From UBA5177 sp002413265 (GTDB lineage: Bacteria > Chloroflexota > UBA5177): a stretch of 14,522 nucleotides of DNA. Shown here one piece after another: positions 6,798 through 13,905 of the stretch (its first letter is position 1; each line of letters starts with the position of its first letter). Location of the stretch: positions 1 through 14,522 of the forward strand of contig DAIORV010000053.1 in assembly GCA_036752825.1 (NCBI GenBank). The letters run 5' to 3'. The notes beneath the pieces are model-generated. The model made no database searches. It was not told where the DNA came from and saw only the letters and a program-made list of their open reading frames with translations. Made by a program: the position numbers and the translations under genes.

Positions 6798-9068
6798 TTA
6801 CTTTTTAGGCCGGGATGAGCTGCTGGGATCAATTGAAAGCTCGGCATCGCTCAACTGAGATGCGTGGCAGAGAGGCAACAGTTCATTAAGCATCCTGTAT
6901 CTACGAATGTATGTCTGGTCGATTGGGAGCGGTTGTTGCTTCAACTGCTTGCGCAGGGTGTCCAGCACAGTGAGGTCAGCAACGACTTCAGCGATCATCA
7001 GCCGCGCCTCGATGGTTTCTTGGCCCTTGAATTCCGGCTGAGAACCGAAGTAACGACGCACGCCGGGATGGGCCGCGTTGACCGTGATGATCACGGCCCC
7101 GGTCATCTCATCCGTCTCAAATGTGCCCCGCACAACACTCGGCAGGGCTGCGAGCTTGATCTCAGGCGGAGTTGGTCCGCTGAGATCTCGTCGCACTTCG
7201 ACAGACGTCTCCGCCTTCAACGGACCTGAGCCACACTGGGCGGTGATCACGCCTTTAGCCCCGTACTGACGTCCTTCGACTTCGACTACCGCTTGAGACC
7301 AGTCTCCATCGGGTGAAGGCAGTAACTCCAGTGATCCGTGCCGAATTAGGATGCCACGTGGATCGGAACTTGCAACGGTGACCTGAGTGCCGTGTCTCTC
7401 AACCGCGGCACGCGGTGCCAATACGAGCAGTCTCTTTGATTTGCCCGCAGGAATTCGGTAGGAGGTTCGTTCGAACTCGAATGTCAATGGTGGAGGCGGT
7501 GGAAGCACATCCACCGGTTCGATCAATTCGACCGTCGCGATGGCCGACGCGAGTCCTGGAACCGTGACTTCGACAATCGCGTTTCCCTCCGCTCGGCCGC
7601 TGGCCGTGAAAGTACCGGTAAGCCTACGCTCCAATTTCTTGTCGGGTCGCAAGGTGACACTTGGGCCTGACAACACCACGCATTGATCAGGCTCGGCGAC
7701 GAGCGCCAACAGGGCTTCACTCTCTGTAACAGAATTCGGCATCGCGTCGCCTCGCAAGCGAACGCTGAACGTGTGCACCTTGCCAATCTCCAGAATCTTC
7801 CTGGGGGGGACTACCTCCAGCAAGGGCACGTCAGCCGTCAGCTCAACGCTGTGCGAAGTGGACTGTGAGAGCTCGAACTCCAACTCTTCGGCCTTCTTGG
7901 CCTGGAACTTCGCAACAATCTTGGCCAGTCCGGCGAGCCGATGCTTGGACTCGCGCGATTCCTTTCCGCCCTCTGCCAGCTCGGCAGCCTTGCGCTCAAA
8001 ATGCCCGCGCAGTACGGATTCGACAGCATCCCGTAGAGCCTGCGCAGCTGGATGCTGATAGTTCAGCCCGCGTCGATCTGCGCGGATGATCTGCATGTTG
8101 TTCGCAGGATCAACCGGCAATCCGCGGTCTTCGGCGTCGTCGAAGCCACGCGAGAGATCGTCGATCGTTTCCCATTGAACCGAGCCTAGAAAATAGCCCG
8201 CGTAAGGGTTGCTTTCGAATTTGAAGAGCGTTGCTTCATGCACGGCATGACCGCTGCGGATTAGGAGTCCGCCTTGCCGACACGGATCATTCTGATCTTC
8301 CTGGAAGGGCTCGGTCACTTCCTCCACCACCACATGGGCGAGGCCAGGGTAGCCCTTGACATCAACATCCACCGCGGGGTGCGTTTTCATATGTCGAGGC
8401 CGCTCGTAGACGAGGTTGACGACGGGATCGTCGCCATACTCCAACTTCACTTTCCGATTTGGGTTCGACATGATGTCACGCAACTGCACCGCGTACTGAA
8501 GCCTCTGTCTGATGCGGTCACGGCGCGGGCGCGCTGTGCGGCTACGATCACATTTCACGGTCGCGACAACACCTTCCTTGCCTCGTTGGAACCCGACCAC
8601 GTCGTACATGGCGTCGGCACGTTGTGGCTTGTCGCTCCTTTCGCCGACTCCATTCCGGTTCAACTCAAGCCAGTGGTATTTGCCACCTTCGAATATGTCC
8701 CACCTGACTCGGCCGAAGTGACAAAGGTCCTTGGCGCCCCGTCCGCGGTTCCCTCGTTTCACCTCGCCCTTCTCATAACCGCTCGTGCGGCTCCCCTGTT
8801 TGAGGAGTTTCTCTTCGACATCCCTGAACTCGATTCCGCCTGCCTTGTCGGCAACTTGTACCTCCCACGAGCCGTCTGCGTCGGACTTGGGGAATCGAAC
8901 AAGGATCGAACCGTCCTTCTCGCCGTATTTGTCGTCGGAATTCGTTATCAGTTCGATCAGGCCGAGGAGTATGTCGTTCCCCATGGCGCCTTCGGTGATC
9001 TGCCTAAACCCTCTCTCCGCCTGTTCGATCCGAACTGTCTTGCCTGAGTGCGGCAACTCGTCTTTCAT
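6798..9068 (-). CDS. GHKL (MutL/MORC/Hsp90-type) ATPase with Ig-like repeats, probable defence effector
   Basis: A 756-residue protein with an N-terminal Bergerat-fold ATPase. The N box is ELITNSDDKYG (Glu39, Asn43), the G1 region is VADKAGGIEF (Asp74, Gly77, Gly78) and the ATP lid is GNRGRGAKDL (residues 106-115). Such ATPases dimerise on ATP and often act as DNA clamps; relatives of MutL and MORC ATPases are described in prokaryotic restriction-modification operons. After a linker and a Lys/Glu-rich helical stretch (about 360-400) come two beta-rich, Ig-like segments (about 425-525 and 535-640), then a helical C-terminus. No nuclease motif is evident. ATG 9068 overlaps the upstream stop (ATGA) and follows GGGAGG at 9075-9080. 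It is the last gene of a three-gene operon and is convergent with the M.PvuII-like methylase. An anti-phage role is inference. Confidence 0.85.
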   Translation of the reverse strand: MKDELPHSGKTVRIEQAERGFRQITEGAMGNDILLGLIELITNSDDKYGEKDGSILVRFPKSDADGSWEVQVADKAGGIEFRDVEEKLLKQGSRTSGYEKGEVKRGNRGRGAKDLCHFGRVRWDIFEGGKYHWLELNRNGVGERSDKPQRADAMYDVVGFQRGKEGVVATVKCDRSRTARPRRDRIRQRLQYAVQLRDIMSNPNRKVKLEYGDDPVVNLVYERPRHMKTHPAVDVDVKGYPGLAHVVVEEVTEPFQEDQNDPCRQGGLLIRSGHAVHEATLFKFESNPYAGYFLGSVQWETIDDLSRGFDDAEDRGLPVDPANNMQIIRADRRGLNYQHPAAQALRDAVESVLRGHFERKAAELAEGGKESRESKHRLAGLAKIVAKFQAKKAEELEFELSQSTSHSVELTADVPLLEVVPPRKILEIGKVHTFSVRLRGDAMPNSVTESEALLALVAEPDQCVVLSGPSVTLRPDKKLERRLTGTFTASGRAEGNAIVEVTVPGLASAIATVELIEPVDVLPPPPPLTFEFERTSYRIPAGKSKRLLVLAPRAAVERHGTQVTVASSDPRGILIRHGSLELLPSPDGDWSQAVVEVEGRQYGAKGVITAQCGSGPLKAETSVEVRRDLSGPTPPEIKLAALPSVVRGTFETDEMTGAVIITVNAAHPGVRRYFGSQPEFKGQETIEARLMIAEVVADLTVLDTLRKQLKQQPLPIDQTYIRRYRMLNELLPLCHASQLSDAELSIDPSSSSRPKK

Positions 9069-9721
9069 CGACGTCCTCCCTCCGCGCGGCTCTCACCGAG
9101 CACTGCCTGAGTCGCGGCCAGGAAGTCGAGAATGTCCTGGTCATCCCATTTCTCAGCCTGCGCAGTCATATGCTCGATCTGAGCACGGACAGTGCTGTCT
9201 GACGCATCGGGAAGGCAGGTCAGGGCGTCCAACAGTTCCCATCGATCCACGTGTGCGAGGGACTTTTCATCGTCAGACCACATTTGAAAGACCTTGTGTC
9301 TACGCAGTTCTGTTAACTCGGATTGGACGCGCCGCTTGTCCGCAGGAGTGGTTTGCGCAATACCATCTGCTGAGCTGAAATGTCTGATCACTGCTTCAGA
9401 GTCTGCGAACGTTAGCTGAGCCACGCGCTCTGCAATGGCGATGGCCTGCTTGCGGCCATCAGCTGTGAGCATCCTCGTCGCGACCTTGTCGGTCCCCCTT
9501 AGCGTGTAGCGACTCTTGTGGTGTCGTTCCAAGTCGGCTATCGCTTGAACAACTAGCTTGTCGGACGGATAGGGCTTTGTCCGCCATCCAAATCGCTGCG
9601 GTGAGAGTCGAAATGCAGCCTCTGCGATGTCCTCAATATCAGAGAAGGCCGACCCTGCCCCGGTAACGAGCATCGCGAGAACTACGAGGTCGGTATTCGA
9701 AATCTCTTTTGCAGGGGTCAC
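9065..9721 (-). CDS. Winged-helix-like small protein, partner of the GHKL ATPase
   Basis: A 218-residue soluble protein. Residues about 27-95 look like a winged helix: an IEDIAEAAFRLSPQRFGWR helix and turn, a PYPSDKLVVQAIADLER recognition-type helix, then strands ending in RMLTADGRKQA, the wing pattern of many prokaryotic DNA-binding partners. The C-terminal half is helical and acidic, possibly a dimerisation or ATPase-contact region, with no motif I recognise. The GTG start at 9721 overlaps the stop of the HARE-HTH gene (GTGA) and has GGAGG at 9730-9734. Its own stop overlaps the ATPase start. The two four-base overlaps argue that the three proteins are made together and probably form one complex. 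A DNA-binding or adaptor function is inferred from fold appearance only. Confidence 0.75.
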   Translation of the reverse strand: MTPAKEISNTDLVVLAMLVTGAGSAFSDIEDIAEAAFRLSPQRFGWRTKPYPSDKLVVQAIADLERHHKSRYTLRGTDKVATRMLTADGRKQAIAIAERVAQLTFADSEAVIRHFSSADGIAQTTPADKRRVQSELTELRRHKVFQMWSDDEKSLAHVDRWELLDALTCLPDASDSTVRAQIEHMTAQAEKWDDQDILDFLAATQAVLGESRAEGGRR

Positions 9722-10272
9722 TTCAAGCGCCTCCGACGGACACGCTGCCGGCGTTTACCGGCACCGGCGACCTCAGGAGACAGCGAAGGTTTATCCACCA
9801 TTCCAGCAATGCCGTAAACCCCGCGACCCAGACGTGGAAAGACATCCTGAGCCCGATGTAAGTGCGCAATTAACGTGGCACCCGGGTCGGCGCCACTGAG
9901 GGGGACTCTCTGTCGTACCTGCTCTGCGAGAACGCGGTAGTGCAGTGGCACCCCGGCATCGCGAATCACCTCGTAGGCGCGTTGATAAATCTCGCGACCT
10001 GTCGGACCCCAGGCCCCGAAATCAGGAATTGCACCGCCCCCTCGCACCGGCAGCGCGTTTGCAGAGTCAGGCCCTTGTGGAAGCAATGTGCCGTTTCCCC
10101 TCGCCGCCCCAATCAAAAGATCAATGGCGCGCACCTCTTGGATGAGGTCGCCCTCCTCTTTCTGAAGCACTTGAACCTGGGAGCGAAGGACCTCCAATCG
10201 GCCACGGACGTCGGTTTGACGCCAAACCAACGATTCCAAGTACACCGCCTTGTCAATTGGTCCCTTAGTCAT
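9718..10272 (-). CDS. Coiled-coil plus HARE-HTH protein, first gene of the GHKL operon
   Basis: A 184-residue protein in two parts. Residues about 12-57 form a heptad-rich, charged coiled coil (dimerisation). Residues about 93-156 match the HARE-HTH winged-helix pattern: REIYQRAYEVIRDAGVPLHY, LAEQVRQRVPL, then GATLIAHLHRAQDVFPRLG and the terminal GRGVYGI. HARE-HTH domains are known from restriction endonucleases, RNA polymerase delta and ASXL/HB1, and have been proposed to read modified or unmodified DNA. The last 12 residues are very basic (KRRQRVRRRRLK), consistent with nucleic-acid contact. ATG 10272 has no Shine-Dalgarno site and lies within repeats of GTATGAC on this strand, so the message may be leaderless or its translation controlled there. 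Position at the head of the operon suggests it is the sensor, an inference. Confidence 0.8.
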   Translation of the reverse strand: MTKGPIDKAVYLESLVWRQTDVRGRLEVLRSQVQVLQKEEGDLIQEVRAIDLLIGAARGNGTLLPQGPDSANALPVRGGGAIPDFGAWGPTGREIYQRAYEVIRDAGVPLHYRVLAEQVRQRVPLSGADPGATLIAHLHRAQDVFPRLGRGVYGIAGMVDKPSLSPEVAGAGKRRQRVRRRRLK

Positions 10273-10330
10273 ACGTCATACGCTACCACATACGGCACCC
10301 TTAGGGATACCGCCGTTATAACAGTCATAC
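10268..10330 (-). promoter_or_regulatory. Repeated GTATGAC motif over the start of the GHKL operon
   Basis: On the minus strand GTATGAC occurs in tandem at 10268-10281, overlapping the ATG of the HARE-HTH gene, and again at 10324-10330. A TTATAA hexamer (10316-10321) and the palindrome CCCTTAGGG (10298-10306) lie between. The absence of a ribosome binding site makes this a likely promoter/operator zone. The promoter itself is not resolved. Confidence 0.4.
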
Positions 10331-10777
10331 CAAGCCCAGGACTATCGCGGACGCTGCACCTGCCGCGCGACCATAGCGCCAGAAGCTGCCCTCGCCGACA
10401 GGTCTATTCGACGAGCCTAGTTCCGGGCGGGACCAAGGTTGTTTGGTATGGCTGCGCTGCGCCTGCGTCAAGGGCAGTCAGCTGCAATCGGCTTAAAGTA
10501 GCTGTGCTGTCGATAGGGCTGGATTATCTGCAGCAACGGTTCTTGCGACCGTCACGGAATGACGCAGAATCGACCCCTCTCGAAAGATAGCTGCACTTCC
10601 TCCGTCAGCTCGTCGATCAAGAGCGCGGCGGATGTGCAAGCTCACGCGCCGAAGAACGTGATCTTCAGCTCGACTGGCGAGCAAGTCGTCGATCTCGACG
10701 CTGAGTACGCCCGCGCGGCAGCGACTGAGCTACCGAGGTTGAGCGACTCCAAACGAAGCGATGAGCAATTCGCGCAC
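10273..10777. other. 505-base stretch without a credible gene
   Basis: No frame here has both plausible codon use and a start with a ribosome binding site; a 63-codon frame on the minus strand (10493-10684) is Arg-rich and looks accidental. The left end holds the promoter zone of the GHKL operon. The rest has weak inverted pairs (ACCAA 10432-10436 with TTGGT 10443-10447) but no tRNA, CRISPR or clear terminator. It could hide a small RNA or a decayed gene. Confidence 0.5.
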
Positions 10778-11518
10778 TCACCCTGTCAGCGCGACGTTTC
10801 GATCCGAGACCGCATCAATGAAGACCACGTGATCGAAGGCGCTTTTCATGTGCACGCCCTGCAGTACGTCGATGTCAAAGTAACCCGAAGGTAGAGCCAG
10901 TCCGTACAGAACCAGCCACAGCTCACTGCATGATCGGCGGTAGGTTTCGACTTTCAACTCCTTGGCCCGAACTTGCACCTGCATGTCGTTGAGATCCTGG
11001 CTGAAAAGACCCCACTCGGGCGACGCCCACAGGCCATAGGTAGCTGGCGGATACAAGCCGACGTCGAGAGTCGTCAGGCAGTTGACCAGTCCCGCGGCCT
11101 TGAGCTCGTCGTAATCGGCGTAACGGTGCGACACGTACTTGCCCTCGAGAGGTGGCGGCGGCACCAACTTCGACACGAGCGTTGCCAACTGTTGCGCCAA
11201 CTCAGGTACGTACTTGCGGTCACCGGAGCGCCGCCCCCAATGCCCGTACACGTACAGGAACACGCCGGGATGCACCGCCTCGAAGGTCTTCTGGGCTGTC
11301 GTCATGACCATGGCTCGCAGGCTTTCGTCTTTGCGACCAGCCGCACCCTCGACGCCCGCGCCCTGAATAAACTCCTGCATTTCGACGCCGGTGACTCGGT
11401 CGCCGCTGAGTACGTGAAAGTCGGGGCTCTCCCGCTCGACCACCTGACCGAGAGGAAAGCGAGGCACGTTTTTCCGGCATTGATCGAGCACTGCGCGCTC
11501 GACGGCTTTCGAGGGCAT
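10778..11518 (-). CDS. Unknown protein with a possible PD-(D/E)XK nuclease-like fold
   Basis: A 246-residue protein (ATG at 11518). An upstream in-frame ATG at 11542 lacks a ribosome binding site, whereas 11518 has AGGA at 11527-11530. I do not recognise the family with certainty. Near the N-terminus ESPDFHV is followed about ten residues later by TGVEMQE. This E-x-PD(F)...G-(V/I)-E-x-Q spacing recalls the helix-strand-strand core of PD-(D/E)XK nucleases, with Gln in place of the usual Lys. If so, it may cut DNA or be an inactive relative. The C-terminus has an ELWLVLYG strand and an SAFDHVVFIDA strand, common in such proteins. It lies 139 bases downstream of the HD gene on the same strand, with an inverted repeat between them, and its stop faces a 505-base gene-free stretch. 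Confidence 0.6.
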   Translation of the reverse strand: MPSKAVERAVLDQCRKNVPRFPLGQVVERESPDFHVLSGDRVTGVEMQEFIQGAGVEGAAGRKDESLRAMVMTTAQKTFEAVHPGVFLYVYGHWGRRSGDRKYVPELAQQLATLVSKLVPPPPLEGKYVSHRYADYDELKAAGLVNCLTTLDVGLYPPATYGLWASPEWGLFSQDLNDMQVQVRAKELKVETYRRSCSELWLVLYGLALPSGYFDIDVLQGVHMKSAFDHVVFIDAVSDRNVALTG

Positions 11519-11627
11519 TTCGTCGATCCTACCGGCCCTCATGAGAAGAGGGCTCGCAGCTGCTCTATCTCGAGAAAGTCTCGCTGAGGTGGGTCGAGGT
11601 TGTCACGGCGTGTAAGCACTCGCGAAG

Positions 11628-11654
11628 CATTCAACCAAGGTGCCGAGTTGAATG
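11628..11654. repeat. Perfect 8-base inverted repeat between the HD and PD-(D/E)XK-like genes
   Basis: CATTCAAC (11628-11635) and GTTGAATG (11647-11654) are exact reverse complements around an 11-base loop, in the 163-base gap between two genes on the same strand. No T tract follows on either side, so it is not a standard terminator. It may be an operator, attenuator or processing hairpin. Confidence 0.5.
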
Positions 11655-11681
11655 ACGAGCCATGAGGGCTGACCGAAAGGC

Positions 11682-13130
11682 CTACACGGTGTTGTGAGCC
11701 TGACTCCACGCAGTTGGCTTGAGCTTCATCCCGAAGTTCTCGGCTAACACCGCCTCAGCTGCCTTCGCTGCATCACGACGAACGTCTTCTTGATCGAGAC
11801 AAAAGATGTGGCCACGGAATTTGATTTGTTCGTAGTTGTCCATCCATCTCTTCCAGCCGAAGTCCCCTTCCGACATTGGCTGATGTGCCTCGAGATCCTC
11901 GGTGATGCGGACGTGCTGAATATCCCTCAGGAAGGTCGGAGGCGACGGCAGGTCAAGCCACACGTTTTCAACTGCACCTCGCGTTCCGGCCGGCATGTTC
12001 GCGTGAATAGCCTCGCGCAGCTTCCGCAACTTCAAAGGATCCTCCGCGTCACGTCGAAGAGCCTTGAGTGTGTCTGGATCTTCGATAGTCGCCCACGAGA
12101 GCACAAGGGCTCGGCGCAGCGGTCTTCTGTTGACGATGCGATTCGCTGCATCAGTAAGGACCGGATCATCAAGGCAGAGCGTCAGGAATCGATCATCTGT
12201 GATGTGCATCCATCTGGCGAAGTTGTCCGGCTTTAGGCGAGCTGCAGCGGTCAGTTCGCCGCTTCGCCCAACGATGGTCTCTATCAGGCTCATGAAAGTG
12301 CATTCGAGAGCCCGCACCTTCTGGTGGTGATACACGGCGGGGTACAACATCATTCGTGCCAACAGAAGTTGCTCCAAGGTGGGCACTCCGCTGATGTGCA
12401 TCGCCAAGTGCCTGGGAGCGTCCTTTGTACGCAGTAGCCGCACGGTGTAGAAGACACGCTCTATGTCGACGGTCGAGCGTATACCGCTGAAATGAGAGTC
12501 TCGCAGCAGGTAGTCCAATTTGTCCGCATCGAATGGACCCGATATCACATCGGCCTCGTACTGCAGCAACGGATCTGGACTCTTGCCTAGGCAGAGGCTC
12601 GCAACGTGCTCGGGCGTTAGACCATAGACCTTGCTGTCACCGACCGACTCCGTAATTGCCTTTGTCATCGGCGGGCTCGTCACAATCAGATATGACAGGA
12701 TCTCGCCCAGACTCTTCGCTTCAAAGAGGTCGCCGCCAACATCTTTTGCCTCCGTTTCGGCATCGGCGTAGACAAGTGATGCTGCTGCCTCGCCTAAGTG
12801 GGACATGAATATGTGTCCTGAGTCATGTACCAACGCCGCAAGACGCATGCGCGCGTGAGAATCGGACCCAATCAGCTTTTCTCCGTAAGCGTCAAGGCCT
12901 CGACACAGACCGTTGACCATCTCCGCGACCCCGAGCACATGGTCGAATCTCGAGTGGGTGGCGGACGGGTAAACAAAGTATGCCAGCGCGGTTTGATGAA
13001 TTCGCCGAAGCCGCTGAATGACAGGGGTGTCGATGACCGCGACCTCGTAGGGCGCGAGAAGTTGATAGCCGTGGACCGCATCGCGAACAAGCTTTGGGTC
13101 GGCGGGCACTCGCACAGCCCAGCCGTCCAT
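11682..13130 (-). CDS. SAMHD1-like HD-domain deoxynucleoside triphosphohydrolase (COG1078 type)
   Basis: A 482-residue HD-superfamily protein. The start reads like SAMHD1/dGTPase-type enzymes: RDAVHGYQLL, IDTPVIQRLRRIHQTALAYF, then VYPSATHSRFDHVLGV. By alignment from memory, Arg61, His64, His102-Asp103 (in LVHDSGH) and Asp203-Lys204 (in FDADKLDYLLRDS) correspond to human SAMHD1 R164, H167, H206-D207 and D311-K312, so the metal site is intact. The expected reaction is hydrolysis of dNTPs to deoxynucleosides and triphosphate; the true substrate is unknown. Bacterial dNTP-depleting enzymes of this fold defend against phage. ATG 13130 is 58 bases past the previous stop, with a weak AGGCGAGG nearby. 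The reading frame stays open upstream without a standard start. It probably shares an operon with the 138-residue gene. Confidence 0.85.
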   Translation of the reverse strand: MDGWAVRVPADPKLVRDAVHGYQLLAPYEVAVIDTPVIQRLRRIHQTALAYFVYPSATHSRFDHVLGVAEMVNGLCRGLDAYGEKLIGSDSHARMRLAALVHDSGHIFMSHLGEAAASLVYADAETEAKDVGGDLFEAKSLGEILSYLIVTSPPMTKAITESVGDSKVYGLTPEHVASLCLGKSPDPLLQYEADVISGPFDADKLDYLLRDSHFSGIRSTVDIERVFYTVRLLRTKDAPRHLAMHISGVPTLEQLLLARMMLYPAVYHHQKVRALECTFMSLIETIVGRSGELTAAARLKPDNFARWMHITDDRFLTLCLDDPVLTDAANRIVNRRPLRRALVLSWATIEDPDTLKALRRDAEDPLKLRKLREAIHANMPAGTRGAVENVWLDLPSPPTFLRDIQHVRITEDLEAHQPMSEGDFGWKRWMDNYEQIKFRGHIFCLDQEDVRRDAAKAAEAVLAENFGMKLKPTAWSQAHNTV

Positions 13131-13188
13131 CGCCTCGCCTACATATTCATCGACCCATTTGGCCAGTTTAAAGTCGCGCTTCGGGAGG

Positions 13189-13605
13189 CTAGCCGCGTTT
13201 GACAGGGGCGGGTCTGCGCTCCTTCTCGGGCTTCAAGTACTCGCTAAGCCTCTTAGCTGCTTCCCGCACGACACCTTCGTCGAACTTGCTCATGTCCACA
13301 CGCCGAAGGTGATCCCGTTGGTGCTCCGGAGTCAACTCAACCACGGTCAATCGCGGGTTGAGTGTCGATGCCGTCATGAGCTGGAGGATCTCGTCCAGCT
13401 CATCGCTGACCGGCGGTACATCATCAGAGCGATGAAATTCGAGACGCTTGAGCCCCGGAAGTTTCGATCCGAATTCATCCCGCAGATGCGCGAATCCTTC
13501 ATGCCATGCCACATCAGGCGCCTCGAAGCGCCCAGGCTCCAAGTGGCCGATGATCGCCCACACCGCGTCGTCAGCCCGCTGAGCTTGGGCGTCGTACTTA
13601 TACAT
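13189..13605 (-). CDS. Unknown 138-residue protein upstream of the HD hydrolase
   Basis: I do not recognise this protein. It is soluble, charged and mixed alpha/beta by eye, with a Lys/Arg/Pro-rich tail (EKERRPAPVKRG) that is probably disordered. A leading VWAIIGHLEPG and a later PRLTVVELTPEHQRDHLRR suggest two strand-helix units; no catalytic motif stands out. I chose ATG 13605, not the in-frame site at 13638, because AAAGGAGG (13610-13617) lies four bases upstream of 13605; this is the best ribosome binding site on this strand. It precedes the HD hydrolase on the same strand by about 58 bases and is likely the first gene of that operon. It could be a regulator or partner of the hydrolase, such as an inhibitor or sensor, but the sequence gives no direct support for either. 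Confidence 0.65.
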   Translation of the reverse strand: MYKYDAQAQRADDAVWAIIGHLEPGRFEAPDVAWHEGFAHLRDEFGSKLPGLKRLEFHRSDDVPPVSDELDEILQLMTASTLNPRLTVVELTPEHQRDHLRRVDMSKFDEGVVREAAKRLSEYLKPEKERRPAPVKRG

Positions 13606-13905
13606 CGCTCCTCCTTTGCCTAACGGAGATTGCGCCACTCTCCTGTTTGTTGAATAAACGCCGTGCCCAACGGCCTCGGCGAGGCTCCGGCGGCGACGTA
13701 GTCCGACCCGTGTTACCCACCCGTCCCACGGGATCGAGATGGTGTAGTCTACCGCGGTCCCGGCGCCGGAACAAGTGTTCGGTCGTCACGCGAGCCACTG
13801 TACATATTGTGACGCCAAATGTCCAGTGGTGGCAGGTGGATTTGATCTCGGCACAGCATTCGATCAGTTCCAGCCCGCGACAGGGGCTGTTACGATTGTA
13901 ACGGG
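13606..13905. promoter_or_regulatory. Divergent intergenic region, probably two promoters
   Basis: This 300-base stretch has no credible gene and separates the leftward HD operon from the rightward MerR-like gene, so it should hold promoters for both. It contains the AAAGGAGG ribosome site of the 138-residue gene (13610-13617), a loose inverted pair CGTCAC / GTGACG at 13784-13789 and 13809-13814, and GTTAC-N4-GTAAC at 13889-13902. No clear -35/-10 pair can be named. Confidence 0.45.
13889..13902. promoter_or_regulatory. Perfect inverted repeat GTTAC-N4-GTAAC before the MerR-like gene
   Basis: The sequence GTTACGATTGTAAC has five-base arms and a four-base spacer. It ends four bases before the GTG start of the MerR-like gene, in the position where its promoter -10 region or operator would be. 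MerR-type proteins often bind such short palindromes. Autoregulation is inferred. Confidence 0.45.

Noticed and set aside
8274..9047. Long open frame on the plus strand opposite the ATPase N-terminus
   Set aside because: It lies fully antisense to conserved Bergerat-fold motifs, has no ribosome binding site, and its translation has no recognisable features.
9940..10590. 216-codon open frame on the plus strand
   Set aside because: It is antisense to the HARE-HTH gene and runs into the non-coding stretch; the protein lacks domain features and codon use is unlike neighbours.
10493..10684. 63-codon minus-strand frame as a possible small gene
   Set aside because: Arg/Ala-rich translation, no ribosome binding site, no link to neighbours; more likely chance.
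10973..11587. 204-codon plus-strand frame opposite the PD-(D/E)XK-like gene
   Set aside because: Antisense shadow; the minus-strand frame has the better start and a plausible fold core.
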